Shown: one piece after another, positions 50,201 through 59,488 of the stretch
Position numbering within the stretch: the first letter of the stretch is position 1
Layout of the letters: each line of letters starts with the position of its first letter
Assembly (NCBI GenBank): GCA_004764695.1
Contig: SMSO01000014.1
Location: 1,377,148 to 1,441,147, forward strand
Length of the DNA stretch: 64,000 bases
From: Schizochytrium sp. TIO01
Lineage: Eukaryota; Sar; Bigyra; Thraustochytrida; Thraustochytriidae
Direction of reading: 5' to 3'
Made by a program: the position numbers and the translations under genes
The notes under the pieces: generated by a model
Seen by the model: only the letters and a program-made list of their open reading frames with translations
What the model was told of the DNA's origin: nothing
The model's database searches: none

Positions 50201-52130
50201 AGGTCTTACCGACAAAAAGCGTAAAGTTGAAGTTCAACGATGTGAAGATAGCATCGACCCGCTTGAACAAGAACTTCATCAGCAAACCGAAAACCGTACT
50301 TTCGTTCTTAAACACTTTGACGCCGGCAAAGCTTCTTGGATCCCCATTCACAATAGTGATGGCGAGCCTATCCCCGCGCCTGTCAATCTTTTTGCTCTGA
50401 CAGAGTTTCTTCATGTGTGTATTTTGCCCCGTGCACTGTACTCCATGACAGATGCCCTTTATTCCGCACGATTCATTCGTCTTTTACACGATCGTAATGT
50501 TCCCAATTGCCCAACTGCGTTTATCTACAAAAAGGCACTGCAATTTGTAGTTGCTAATATGGTATGTGTCACAGAAAGGGAAGCTGAAAACCTTGGTATC
50601 TTCCTCAAGAACCTATTAGACCATCTTGCAGCCTGGTGCAAAGATCGAAAGACTTTTCAGGCTCAGTTTGAGTCCAAGTCGGGTGCCTTTCGTAAATTTA
50701 CTGATCCGTCTTCTCCCAAGATCTCCTTTGATGAATTCACCAAGCTTGTACGTAAGTTTCATGAAAACATCATGAACTTAAGTATTAGCTCTCTAGCGTC
50801 AAGTTCGTACATGCAGATTCGGACCGCCCTTCTCATCACCGCAAAGATTGGGGATCTTTTTCCAACTCATAAATCATCTGCCTTGGCTCTCCGGAAAGAG
50901 GCAAAGAAACTCATTGAAACGGATGGTCGCCAAGACATTGTTACAATGGCACGTCGCTACGAGGCCTTCTTAGATAGCCGAATTCGTGGCGACAAACTTG
51001 TCCTTGACGTTAAAGATTCGCCTAGTGATAAAAAGCCTCTTGCCAAAAAAGGGGACTCCGGAGAGTCTAATAGCAAGAAGTCCGAAAACACCCTTGCTCA
51101 AGAAGCAACTTCGACTAGTTCCTCTGAAAATGCGAGCAAGACCTCCGGCAAGGAATCGAGTGATAAATCACAGAGTGAGAAGTCGACGGCAGCCTCGAAT
51201 CGTAATACTAATAGTAAGTCGTCCAAGAATAGTAACCAAGGAAAACCTAAAGACAATGGTAACAACAAACAGTCAGCTGCGGGAGGTACAACAAAGGCTA
51301 GTGTTAACAAGTCAGGGCCTGGCAGTCAAAACAGGAATAAGGACGGTAGAGATATCTCTGAAACTACCAAGAGTGCAGTTGTCGCAGGCAATAATAATAG
51401 CAACGCCGCACCTACTGCTAGTAGTAGCAGCAGCAGCAGCAGCAACGAAAACCTCAACAAGGGTGCGAGCAGCGATGCGCAATCTCAGAATAAGGGAGCA
51501 GCTAAGAAGCGGGCGCGTGACGATTCGTCTCCTTCACGCTCTCGTGGCAATGATGGCGCGGACTCAAAGCGCGCACGGGTTGATCAAGATCGAAGGTCCC
51601 CTTCACGACCATCCAGAACTGATCGTTCAGGGCGTCGTGGAGGGCGCAACGCATCACCATCAAGTTCACATTATCGTGGGGATGACCGTCGTGATTGGGG
51701 AAGAGATCACCGCGACCGCTATCCTCGGGACCGCGACAATCGGGATTGGGAGTACCGTGACCCTCGGGATCGCGATTTCCGTGATAACCGTGATACTAGA
51801 GGTCGTAACCGCGATCATGGTCGCGATGCTTCACGGTCCCGTGGTGATCGCCGAGATTCGCCCGCAAGGCCAGACAGCCGGAACAGTGGTCCAAGCGGTC
51901 CAAACTCCACTGCTGGAAACACCAACAACAATAACAACAAACCTACCAACTCAAACAAAGATGGCCCGCGCAACACCGGCAGCGGCGACAACAACAACAC
52001 CAACAACAACAATAACAACAACAACAACAACAACTATAACAACGGCAATAACAACAAAGGCAGAAATGATGGAGGAGCCAGACGTGGCCGGCGGCGAGGT
52101 GGCGGCGGCGTTGGTGGCGGGCGGCGCTAA
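47268..52130 (+). CDS. THOC2: THO complex subunit 2 (THOC2/Tho2)
   Basis: A 1620-residue protein from an ATG in good context (AAAATGG). The conserved helical body covers about 1-1240. Diagnostic THOC2 segments are KYPTVELRGLFEYLARQL (about 705), SPDLYLMFWSLQLYDISVP (about 930), and LFALTEFLHVCILPRALYSM with DALYSARFIRLLH (about 1040-1075). THO couples transcription to mRNP assembly and export with UAP56 and limits R-loops; THOC2 is its largest scaffold. The last 375 residues are low complexity and basic: a Ser/Asn-rich part, an Arg/Asp-rich part (about 1440-1530, repeated RDRD/RDNRD), an Asn run (about 1550-1600) and a GGRRGRRRGGGG end, like the RNA-binding tails of known THOC2. A poly(A) signal follows 36 nt after the stop. 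Confidence 0.94.
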   Translation: MANTLHQFEFVQVDQKNEINPTRIETLAKSLGSDETKWAQCWLELTWLAIDGIMPAEKVVSCMRGLATAAASIKPASKIPEALWFVGMEVRNFESEEEKMLSAEWKRLVSLVNAVMQAGIVDKAALLEQLEFDLIGACGWGPNLSLEKLNKAMVKANTNALYRQRKYNLLGEESEGFAKLITELETLHAGNISAVVENMQRLIGYFRLDPNRVFDIILEVFETDPDNEAFIPLLSHFRISNLKQLLGFKFQAYHPPPAAVPASQDTAADTISQPGADATTASPNTTADLPKPTPLSLYLLTAKLCVRGDKKLLALQDIMPHLYPPPRDLSAMARERERRIHQSMREIGVVHLRTRTPEEIMAEEQEKMAKQAALKARIDFEDITNQKYGLVAGFLAAGYWDEALELASSLNTDAAFDHPQVLSVLFAQLHAAVEPLYRSFRVPLGALTAQLKANNKDFASNDSANSMAETTSRFSPVHTLDEFFERLSDVLGVLGHRIHKDVVLLTKIVRIARAQATAPGDVTVARKRKLIRMVSHTLLPGATLLSTPNPPLMLELWETIKDFPFTVRFDLYEIQRSDLYERVPDLKMARVQTAHEAKQTLKRVANNKEVMRLISRRLGKLSHNSPIVTLSAILKNIQAYDNLIGSMVDAIKYLSPLSYDVLAYLLIVFLGKDESLKIKDDGQSHSNWLQALCKFAGFFYAKYPTVELRGLFEYLARQLSLKQTLDLLTLEELISRMAGLEIIENVSDATLAAMGGGEKLRTQIRAAMGTTNIIKKKPINALRSVLEENSLIMPLLVLIAQQQQTTLFDAKDKNLKLVGHKHDKCASVLEQFVEFLALQVPVQELADKHMLPVAELCERFHIEPVVAFHIVRPLIAAALHQVFFADSDSAFKGSCAESRWSLKDEALRRWRPDSTELRDMAQAQINARTKRKLLSPDLYLMFWSLQLYDISVPRAQYDEEIERLKERASGLKSGAIDPGLTDKKRKVEVQRCEDSIDPLEQELHQQTENRTFVLKHFDAGKASWIPIHNSDGEPIPAPVNLFALTEFLHVCILPRALYSMTDALYSARFIRLLHDRNVPNCPTAFIYKKALQFVVANMVCVTEREAENLGIFLKNLLDHLAAWCKDRKTFQAQFESKSGAFRKFTDPSSPKISFDEFTKLVRKFHENIMNLSISSLASSSYMQIRTALLITAKIGDLFPTHKSSALALRKEAKKLIETDGRQDIVTMARRYEAFLDSRIRGDKLVLDVKDSPSDKKPLAKKGDSGESNSKKSENTLAQEATSTSSSENASKTSGKESSDKSQSEKSTAASNRNTNSKSSKNSNQGKPKDNGNNKQSAAGGTTKASVNKSGPGSQNRNKDGRDISETTKSAVVAGNNNSNAAPTASSSSSSSSNENLNKGASSDAQSQNKGAAKKRARDDSSPSRSRGNDGADSKRARVDQDRRSPSRPSRTDRSGRRGGRNASPSSSHYRGDDRRDWGRDHRDRYPRDRDNRDWEYRDPRDRDFRDNRDTRGRNRDHGRDASRSRGDRRDSPARPDSRNSGPSGPNSTAGNTNNNNNKPTNSNKDGPRNTGSGDNNNTNNNNNNNNNNNYNNGNNNKGRNDGGARRGRRRGGGGVGGGRR

Positions 52131-52558
52131 GGAATTGTCAAGCCTTAACGCGTTCTGTCTTGGCATAATAAATAGGCTAGAAAAAACAAACCGATGTATT
52201 ACTTTTGAGCGATGATTCTTCTTAACACAAATAATGGGTTAGGCTTGATATGCAGCACATGCGTTTCTGTGCTGGAGAGGAAGGCTAGTCAGTAGCCTAA
52301 AGTGGAACTGAATAATTTTAAAATTATTTCAAGATTGCAAACCTTGAATTTTCCTCCTGTTTGATTGATACACCTTTTCTTTTTCTTTTTCTTTTTTGAA
52401 TTCTGCGACACACGATTTCTCCCACCAGATCAGAACCAACGTGTCTTTTTTATATTGGTTATCCCAGTGTAACTCCATGGTAGCATCTGTATCCGTATCT
52501 TTATTTGAAGATACAAGCGTACAAGAATGCGTGAGGCGAATCGTTGAAATATATTGCT
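52131..52558. other. Convergent intergenic region, THOC2 / ARFRP1
   Basis: 428-bp shared 3' flank with a pyrimidine run (about 52375-52397). No gene seen. Confidence 0.6.
52167..52172 (+). promoter_or_regulatory. Candidate polyadenylation signal of THOC2
   Basis: AATAAA 36 nt after the stop at 52130, on the sense strand. Confidence 0.5.
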
Positions 52559-53257
52559 TTAGTGAGGTCGTCTTGCGCGGATGACATCAGGATTGTTCAC
52601 AACCGAGTCAATGAGCCAACGAATACCTTCCTCAATTCCCGAGCAAGTAAGAGCACTCACTGACTGCAGTCTGCGGTCTCGCCTTCGACCCATAGTGGAG
52701 CGATGAGTATCCAGTCCAAGTGGATGGGCGTCGCCCCCGTTCGTCAGGGTTCCTGCGTCGCCAGCAACATTTGCTGCATGCTTTGGCGCATCGTCGGTGA
52801 TTTGGAAGTAGGCATCAATTTCCTCGTAGCTTCTGGCAGTGGCCAGATCTTGTTTATTTGCACACACTAGTAATGGTACACCAGCGAGCTCTGGGTGGTC
52901 CACGAGGGACTCCATTGCTGCCTTGGCCTCTTCGAAGCGATCAGTGTCAGCCGAGTCAAGCACGAAAACAAGCCCGTGTGCCTCAGAGTAATACTTATCC
53001 CATATTGATCGCAAGGCGATCTGACCTCCAAGGTCCCAAAAGATTACGCGGCAATTGTTGATGTCCATCCGCCCAATGTTTAGACCCACGGTCGGAGGAA
53101 TCTTGTCTAGTGGGATCTGATTTGCTGATTTCTGAAAAATACCTTTCATTTGCTCAAGTAAAGTTGTCTTGCCGGCGTGGTCTAGGCCAATGATAAGAAT
53201 TTGTACTTCAGTCTTGGAGAACAGCCATTTAAAGAAACCTGACAACAGGGAAAACAT
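52559..53257 (-). CDS. ARFRP1: ARFRP1-type small GTPase (Arl3p orthologue of yeast)
   Basis: A 232-residue protein from an ATG. It starts MFSLLSGFFKWLF, the ARFRP1 pattern, and lacks the Gly2 used for myristoylation by ARFs. GTPase motifs: GLDHAGKTT (24-32), switch I PPTVGLNIG (54-62), WDLGGQ (74-79) with the conserved Gln79, NKQD (134-137) and SALT (201-204). Family-specific words are TVGLNIG, SIWDKYYSEAHG and GIRWLIDSVV. In animals and yeast ARFRP1 sits at the trans-Golgi, is N-terminally acetylated and recruits ARL1 and golgins. Position 80 is Ile where Glu is usual. An insertion of about 30 residues (156-188) precedes the last G motif, so the protein is longer than the roughly 200-residue relatives. 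Confidence 0.92.
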   Translation of the reverse strand: MFSLLSGFFKWLFSKTEVQILIIGLDHAGKTTLLEQMKGIFQKSANQIPLDKIPPTVGLNIGRMDINNCRVIFWDLGGQIALRSIWDKYYSEAHGLVFVLDSADTDRFEEAKAAMESLVDHPELAGVPLLVCANKQDLATARSYEEIDAYFQITDDAPKHAANVAGDAGTLTNGGDAHPLGLDTHRSTMGRRRDRRLQSVSALTCSGIEEGIRWLIDSVVNNPDVIRARRPH

Positions 53258-54405
53258 CGCGCTCCAAATCTGTAACTTGGCGCAGCCTCAAACGGTCCTT
53301 CTCAAACCTTTTACACGCCCAGCTGACCCTGCCCGGCCTCAAAGGTTATCTTGCCGCAGAGATAACAGCTCAAGCTCTCTCGAATGACACTAGCACCGTA
53401 GCAACGTTCACTTCGACTAGCGTCGTTGAGCAAGAGGCAACGGCCTACGACTGACAAAAGTAGATAATAGATAGATCGCAGGGCAACTCAAAGAGATTTG
53501 CAGCTCCCTGCACGTCGCCGCCTTTTAGCCCAACGTGGACTCGCGACGACGAAGAGGCCAAGTTCAAGACGCGGCAGTGCCGCTCACAAGCCGCTCAGAG
53601 CCCGCCGACGCGGCCTCTGTAGCAGCCTCGCGTCGAGTTGCCACCGAGGTTTTCGATTTAGTTGCACTCCTTCTTTAGCCGAATACGAAATGAAGATGAT
53701 CGAGCCCCACTAAGACTCACTTAATTGCAAATAGACCTTCATGAAGAGTAATTGTCAACGGGAAGATGCGCTACACAGTTGGTTAGAGTATAAATACTAT
53801 AGAGCAAACATGAAATCTACAATGAGTTATAGGCTATAACCTACTTATGGGTTGCTTTGGCCTTCTGTGTGGAGCTGGCTCGATAGGACTCCATATAAGA
53901 TGCAAATAAACTTTACTGAGTGAGCGCTCGATACTCCGACATTCACGAACCTACGGTCACTCACATGCAGGTAGCTACGCGAGCTTGTGAGAGCACAAGC
54001 AGAGAGTTGAGTAGGATCGAGACTCTCGCTGAAGGTTGTTGAGGTACTTGGAGAGATAAATCTTGACACAGCGAAGGGAAATCGAACAAGCAATGTATTG
54101 AGAAGGCATTGGAACTGGCTGGATTTGATAGTAGATACATACATATTGCCTAGAAATTGTAAAAAATAATTAATAGGCTTCCTAATAAAGACCTTTGCTT
54201 CAGACCTGCTGAGCGATTACAGAGGGGTCTTACGAGGTCTTGTTAACTCACATTGACCTACTGGTAACACTTGAATGATCTGAACGTGCGATGAGGTTTA
54301 GGTTTTGTAAAGTACATGAAAATAAATAAAGAGTTATTCAATAAATCAAAAAATTGAAACGAAGTACAATTAGAAGGCGTCCAAATGAATGCAACACAAA
54401 GCAAA
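53258..54405. other. Intergenic region, ARFRP1 / BED-hAT gene
   Basis: 1.15 kb between two minus-strand genes: presumed ARFRP1 promoter (53258-53700, GC-richer) and AT-rich 3' flank of the next gene. No gene seen. Confidence 0.55.
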
Positions 54406-57400
54406 CTAAACGATTGGCATCGCAGAAGGAGATGACGAAGACGACGATTGCAATGGAGGTGGGGAAGTATCTTCAAGAAAATCTTGAGCAAAACGTTGCA
54501 TGTCGGACTTAAGCTCATCTGTAGTCTCCCAGGTCGTTGGCTGACAATGGACGGCAGTGAAAAGAGAGCTATCGCTATTTGCAGCGCTATGCTCCAAGGT
54601 TGAGATTGCTTGATTATTCAGTTGACCTAAAGCACGCACCTCCTGCACCCGAGAATACTCTGTTCGTACACTACTGAGCTTCGATAACTGTGAAGGAGAC
54701 ATGTCAAAAGGTGGTGGGATACCTAAAAACCTTGAGGCCAAAATTCGCACTACTGGGAAAGCAGAACTATGACGCTTCCAGAATTCGAACGCAGCATTTT
54801 GTGTCGATGCTAGGAAGGGATCGCGAAGTGACATGCCTGTTGGGTGCATCGTACCCCACTTTACAGACAGAGAGAACCATCGCTGCAACTCGTCATTTTC
54901 GAAGTTGTACTGGTAAGGTACCTCAAATAAATCTGTATTAATTGCATGTGAAACCAGGATATCCGATGTAGTATTGTCTGTGAGTGGCCTCCAGTCTACC
55001 ATGTCAAATACCTTAGTTGACTCTACAACAGTGTCGCGTACTACGTTCACTTGATCATAAGTTTCACCAAAGGCAAGCTCGAAGTAATCAGTGGCGCGAT
55101 CGAGCTGTAATTGAAACCCTTTGTGTAAACGCATATATGGCATCCCTAGACTGACAAATACAGGATCACAAATCATAGCAATTCTTTGATCGCGAGTCAG
55201 TCCGCTATCAACCATACGATCAATTTCGAGAGCCAAGGTTTTGCGCAAAGCTTGTGCAACTGCATCTAGATGGGCCATGTGTCTTGCATCATCAGGAGGC
55301 ATATAGTACTCAGTAAATCCTTCAAGGGGGTCGGTATATACATTCTGTCGGCTAAAGGGTAAACCACGTGGGTCTTGTACAGTGTTAAGGCGTTGTGTAT
55401 CATAGCCGTCTATAATACCAAGTCTGTACTGACTCAAAAGAAATCGAGCCCGTAGTAATGAGAGTATGGCAAGGCCGGATGTTGGTGTGACATGGACCGG
55501 GAATTGTACAGACAAAGCGGCATTCAGCACAGCTTCTAAGTGTACGATTTGTTGCCACCAGCTATCAAGCGACCAGTTCTCATTCTGCAGCATGGCCTGC
55601 TGCTGACTCAATAAAGATGACTGGATGGCATGCCGTTCTAGAATGAGTGCCTGCAAAAGACGCCACGGGGAGTTCTCATTCACCGAGAGCAATGGCGAAG
55701 AGCTTGGATCTGACAGTTGAGATGCAATTGCTGCCCATAGAGGTGAGTAGCCGGAACGAATTTCCCGCAGTAGCATTCTAGCTTGACGAATTAAGTTGTG
55801 TGCCACACGTAAATCAGCATCACTTTCCCTGAGGTTATTCTCAGGGTCATCTATACCTTCAAGGTGCTCTCTTGAATTTCCAGATACATCATCCGCAATC
55901 AACAACTTGTACACAAACTGCTCAAGTTGATGTCCTTCAGGGATTGACTGCCGACGGTCAACGTGAAGATAGTTTAAATCAAGCCCCAACGTCTCGATTC
56001 GTCGCCGCATGATTGGCATATATCGACCAACTGCAACAGTCATGTGGATCAGCTCCCAGCATCGTGGATCAACCCATGAAAGTACCGCAACAGGTATTCC
56101 TCCGGGAAGAGTCTCATACTGCACACCAAATGACCCTACCTCTGCAAAATGGTCCTCGGGACGAAAGCTTTGTCTCTGTGCATGAAGAGACTCTTTGAGA
56201 ATAGCAAGTTGTCGAGCAAATTCACTATAGTAATCATGATCACCAAATTGAAGCACTTGCGATGTAAAATCAATGCGAAGTCGGGCTGCAGCCTCAAGCA
56301 TCGTTTGCAGAACATTGGATTGACTTGCAAGATGGGGAAGACCTGCAGACATGAGGAACTGAAGAGTTCGATGGCGTAAACCCTGCCCCAGAGCTGAGCC
56401 TGAAAGTTTATGCAGGCTCTGTGCCGGCACATGATGAAGGCTTGAATCTTGAGTTTGACTCATATCAGAATTTTCACCCAATGAAGAGCTGTTTGAAACT
56501 AGCTGGTGTGTGGTTTTCTGACGTTTACGTGGTTGCATAACAAATGAACTAGTGGAAGAGCTCGACTGATTTATCACGGGTTGTAGACCAGAAGAACTAT
56601 CATTTCTGTTGGCTTCTTCCACGCCCGTAGATGGTTTTAATGTCACAGATTTTGCATGTCTCGGCTGACTAGCCCCAAGAATTCCTCTGACTCGAGCTTC
56701 CTCCTCGGCGGGCATAGAAATAGATGAGCTATCGACAGAACTTAAGGATACAGCTGTTGCATGCAAACCTGGCATAGAGCTTAATGATGTATTGCTCATT
56801 GATTCGTGAGAGTTGTTTGAAGCTGTCTGTGATGCCTCTTGCACTACTACCTGAGCGCGCTTATGCCGAAGTGCATTCCACTCGTCCTTGTGATTATTTA
56901 TCATATGAGAGTTAGCATTTGCGCTTTTGGCCCTACCATCCGTATAGTATACTGCCACAAGGCAATCTTGCCATGGACGTTGGGCGCCAATACAAAGTGA
57001 GCACACATGCGTGCACAACGAGGCAGATTTGTTTGTTTGTGGCACCTCAAGTTTTAAGATGTGATCCCACGCGGGTGCTCGTTTATCCTCCTTATGATAC
57101 ATACGGAGCAATCCAGGATACCGAGATCGAACAAGAACATCAACGAATTGTGTATAAGCATCAACAGATTCAAAAAGTTGGCCTTGCAAGTCTGCTACAC
57201 TAGTGGTGAACTCCAAATTTTGCCATACTTGAGACTTGCGATGCTTTACGCGTACTTTGAAGAGTGCGTTCACGCCCTGTGCAAATTTACCGTGCTTGTT
57301 TATAGCAGACGGCATATTTGTTGCATTGCCAGTAGTGGTACTATTTGTTTGTTGATGTTGCTGTTGATGGTCATGTTGCATAATTTGATCCTGATCATGT

Positions 57401-57771
57401 TGCTCAGATCCCCGATGCCCCTGTGTTTGTTGATCATCTTGAGATGTTGCTTGAGAGCGCGATTGCTGTATCTCTTGCGAATGGTGAGAGGGAGATGCAA
57501 GTGCCGATGGAGGTGGTAGTTGCTGAATTCCACTTTCCGCATCTCCAGAGCTAAGTTGCTCCATCACTGTCACCATTTCATTGTGCTCGACATGATCAAG
57601 TTGATGTTGACGCGACATACTATGTGATTGATGATTTGTGTGACCACTGTCGTCCGTAGTGTTCACATGAGAAAGAATATGGGCCACTCTTTCACCTGTT
57701 CGAGATGATACGTCTGAAGGCTGATCATCATCGTCAATACTGTGGCCACTTTCTGCACGCTCTGCGTGCAT
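54406..57771 (-). CDS. BED zinc-finger protein derived from an hAT transposase (probably domesticated)
   Basis: The frame opens after an in-frame stop at a GTG (57849); the first ATG is at 57771, giving 1121 residues. The first about 170 residues are Gln/His/Ser-rich. A BED-type finger lies at about 228-290: APAWDHILKL, then C-S-L-C and H-x4-H (HMINNH). At about 465-495, QFLMSAGLPHLASQSNVLQTML matches the hAT segment before the catalytic core ('glPf..ven..f..ll'). Near the end (about 992-1020) FEFWKRHSSAFPVVRILASRF followed by LGIPPP matches the hAT C-terminal dimerisation domain. The usual Asp-x-Trp of the core is not found at the expected place, and the SERvFS-like continuation is lost. No terminal inverted repeats were seen. 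A long intact frame with decayed catalytic motifs suggests a host gene, perhaps a DNA-binding regulator. Confidence 0.72.
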   Translation of the reverse strand: MHAERAESGHSIDDDDQPSDVSSRTGERVAHILSHVNTTDDSGHTNHQSHSMSRQHQLDHVEHNEMVTVMEQLSSGDAESGIQQLPPPSALASPSHHSQEIQQSRSQATSQDDQQTQGHRGSEQHDQDQIMQHDHQQQHQQTNSTTTGNATNMPSAINKHGKFAQGVNALFKVRVKHRKSQVWQNLEFTTSVADLQGQLFESVDAYTQFVDVLVRSRYPGLLRMYHKEDKRAPAWDHILKLEVPQTNKSASLCTHVCSLCIGAQRPWQDCLVAVYYTDGRAKSANANSHMINNHKDEWNALRHKRAQVVVQEASQTASNNSHESMSNTSLSSMPGLHATAVSLSSVDSSSISMPAEEEARVRGILGASQPRHAKSVTLKPSTGVEEANRNDSSSGLQPVINQSSSSTSSFVMQPRKRQKTTHQLVSNSSSLGENSDMSQTQDSSLHHVPAQSLHKLSGSALGQGLRHRTLQFLMSAGLPHLASQSNVLQTMLEAAARLRIDFTSQVLQFGDHDYYSEFARQLAILKESLHAQRQSFRPEDHFAEVGSFGVQYETLPGGIPVAVLSWVDPRCWELIHMTVAVGRYMPIMRRRIETLGLDLNYLHVDRRQSIPEGHQLEQFVYKLLIADDVSGNSREHLEGIDDPENNLRESDADLRVAHNLIRQARMLLREIRSGYSPLWAAIASQLSDPSSSPLLSVNENSPWRLLQALILERHAIQSSLLSQQQAMLQNENWSLDSWWQQIVHLEAVLNAALSVQFPVHVTPTSGLAILSLLRARFLLSQYRLGIIDGYDTQRLNTVQDPRGLPFSRQNVYTDPLEGFTEYYMPPDDARHMAHLDAVAQALRKTLALEIDRMVDSGLTRDQRIAMICDPVFVSLGMPYMRLHKGFQLQLDRATDYFELAFGETYDQVNVVRDTVVESTKVFDMVDWRPLTDNTTSDILVSHAINTDLFEVPYQYNFENDELQRWFSLSVKWGTMHPTGMSLRDPFLASTQNAAFEFWKRHSSAFPVVRILASRFLGIPPPFDMSPSQLSKLSSVRTEYSRVQEVRALGQLNNQAISTLEHSAANSDSSLFTAVHCQPTTWETTDELKSDMQRFAQDFLEDTSPPPLQSSSSSSPSAMPIV

Positions 57772-58451
57772 ACTAGTGTGCCCTATGCGCAGGCCAAAAC
57801 GCGCAAGTTCTTTTCTGTGTGGTTCAATGTGTGAGTAGAGGGTTACCACTCAGGTAGGCGAGTGTCTACACAAACCCCGAGCCAGGGCGTTGGGTTAGAT
57901 CGGCAGACGAATCGAGGACAGCACTTGCGGTGCTCAACAGAAGAAAGCTCGACTTTTAAGAAGCCTCTGTGCTATCAAGCCCGGGGGCAGCTTTCAACAA
58001 AGAGTTTTTCCTCTTTTTGCTCTTTGTCTCAGCTTTCTTTCATCTCTCAGTCTCTAGAGTTATTTCTATTGGCGCTCTTTTTTCCAATAATTTCAAGCTT
58101 GAGAATGGAAAAAACAAAAGAAGTGAAACTACAGAAACCATAACGTCCAGACTAAATATTTCCTCATCATCCCAGAATTTGGTTTGAGATGAGGAGTTAT
58201 GCATGTTTGTTTTGTTATATTTTTTAATAAATCAACGCTCAAACTGATCTGTGCAGAGACGAATTTACCCGAAGCTAGCAAATGAGCTACGCACTTTGAA
58301 GTGCTTTGGTGAGAGATGATCATGTTTTATGCAATACTATAGTAGATTTTTTTCAGATCTTTTCATCTATTTTACTTGCTTTGTCAATATCACTTAATAT
58401 TTAACCAGTAGCAGAACTTGCGCGGTGACCGATACAGAGCTGCGCAGGACC
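57772..58451. other. Divergent intergenic region, BED-hAT gene / tail-anchored protein
   Basis: 680 bp. The frame of the following gene is open 17 codons upstream of its ATG without another ATG. A T-run ending TTTCAG near 58348-58357 resembles a 3' splice site, so a 5' intron there is possible but unproven. No gene seen. Confidence 0.5.
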
Positions 58452-59294
58452 ATGAAGCAGCCCTTAGGCCGTTGTTATGTCCGAGAGGGGACGACACTGC
58501 CCATAGGCCTGATTCAAGGCAACGTCGAGAGAGATGGAAGTGCCTTGATTTTCCTCGATGAAGAAGGTTATCCAGTGTATGGTCAACAAACTTTGGCCAA
58601 GACTGACCTCACCAAAAGAAAAGCTCAAGATGAAGAAGCTGACCTTGTTGTAAACCTGCAACGAAACAGCCACAGTAAACCTTTGGGAGATGAGGTAAAC
58701 CACTCGTCAAAGTTGATATACTCTCTTTGTCGGGTGTGGACTCTAGTAGATGTTGACGAGAGTACCAATATTGGTGACCTGGTTTTGTTTCGGGGTGATA
58801 CTCAGGAGATGATTCCACCATCATCACGTTTGATTGATTTGTACACTGAAGATTTACATGATATCCAGGTCCAAGTAGTTTGTACGTGTTCTGAACCTGA
58901 AGACGCCACTCAAGACAACTCCTGGAATCTGAGAGGTCGTATTTTTGCACAAGCTGTGCTTTCTCAAATGGCCACTGGTGCGGATGTAGCTAAGGCATTG
59001 CGTGAAGATATCACACAGGCAATGAAACGAAGAGCTTCATTTGCCCCAGAGGTGAAGGTTCGCGCAACCGAACCCCTTCGGCTTACATGTACACAGGAAC
59101 CACTAGCACCATTCATCCAAGTCACAAGCTTCATTAAGCCAGGGAGAGTAACGTCACCTGATATGCAACAACGAGAGTTCGTTCAAACATCAGAAGGCTC
59201 TTGGAAATATATTTTGCAACTGCCTCTATATGGCAGCATTGCTTTAGTTAGTGCATTAATGGTATTCTTTGCCTTCCTTGTTGTGCGTCTTTGA
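58452..59294 (+). CDS. Unknown protein with a single C-terminal membrane anchor
   Basis: The first in-frame ATG is at 58452 (280 residues); a GTG 27 bases earlier is less likely. The body begins GRCYVREGTTLPIGLIQG and includes KLIYSLCRVWTLVDVDEST, LVLFRGDTQEMIPPSSRL and a helical ALREDITQAMKRRAS. The last 21 residues (GSIALVSALMVFFAFLVVRL) form one membrane helix with almost nothing after it, as in tail-anchored proteins inserted into the ER or mitochondrial outer membrane. No signal peptide is visible. I recognise no family; the body may be a small beta-rich domain. Its convergent partner is CENP-T. Confidence 0.7.
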   Translation: MKQPLGRCYVREGTTLPIGLIQGNVERDGSALIFLDEEGYPVYGQQTLAKTDLTKRKAQDEEADLVVNLQRNSHSKPLGDEVNHSSKLIYSLCRVWTLVDVDESTNIGDLVLFRGDTQEMIPPSSRLIDLYTEDLHDIQVQVVCTCSEPEDATQDNSWNLRGRIFAQAVLSQMATGADVAKALREDITQAMKRRASFAPEVKVRATEPLRLTCTQEPLAPFIQVTSFIKPGRVTSPDMQQREFVQTSEGSWKYILQLPLYGSIALVSALMVFFAFLVVRL

Positions 59295-59488
59295 AGCCGA
59301 TCGTAAATATGTGTATTATAAAATAGAGCCTTATTTGGTATTGTTAGATTATACTAGATAGTGTCAACTAAAAGTTCAATTGTGAATGCCAGCACACGTA
59401 TGCGTTGTTGAAGCTAAGTAAAATTAAAAGAGAGATGCAATTTTTATCTACATTTTCATAATAATAGAAGGCGTCGAAAGTATGATAT

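Noticed and set aside
50986-52215. A 409-codon plus-strand frame overlapping the end of THOC2
   Set aside because: It starts with GTG and mirrors the low-complexity tail of THOC2 in another frame; no ordered domain.
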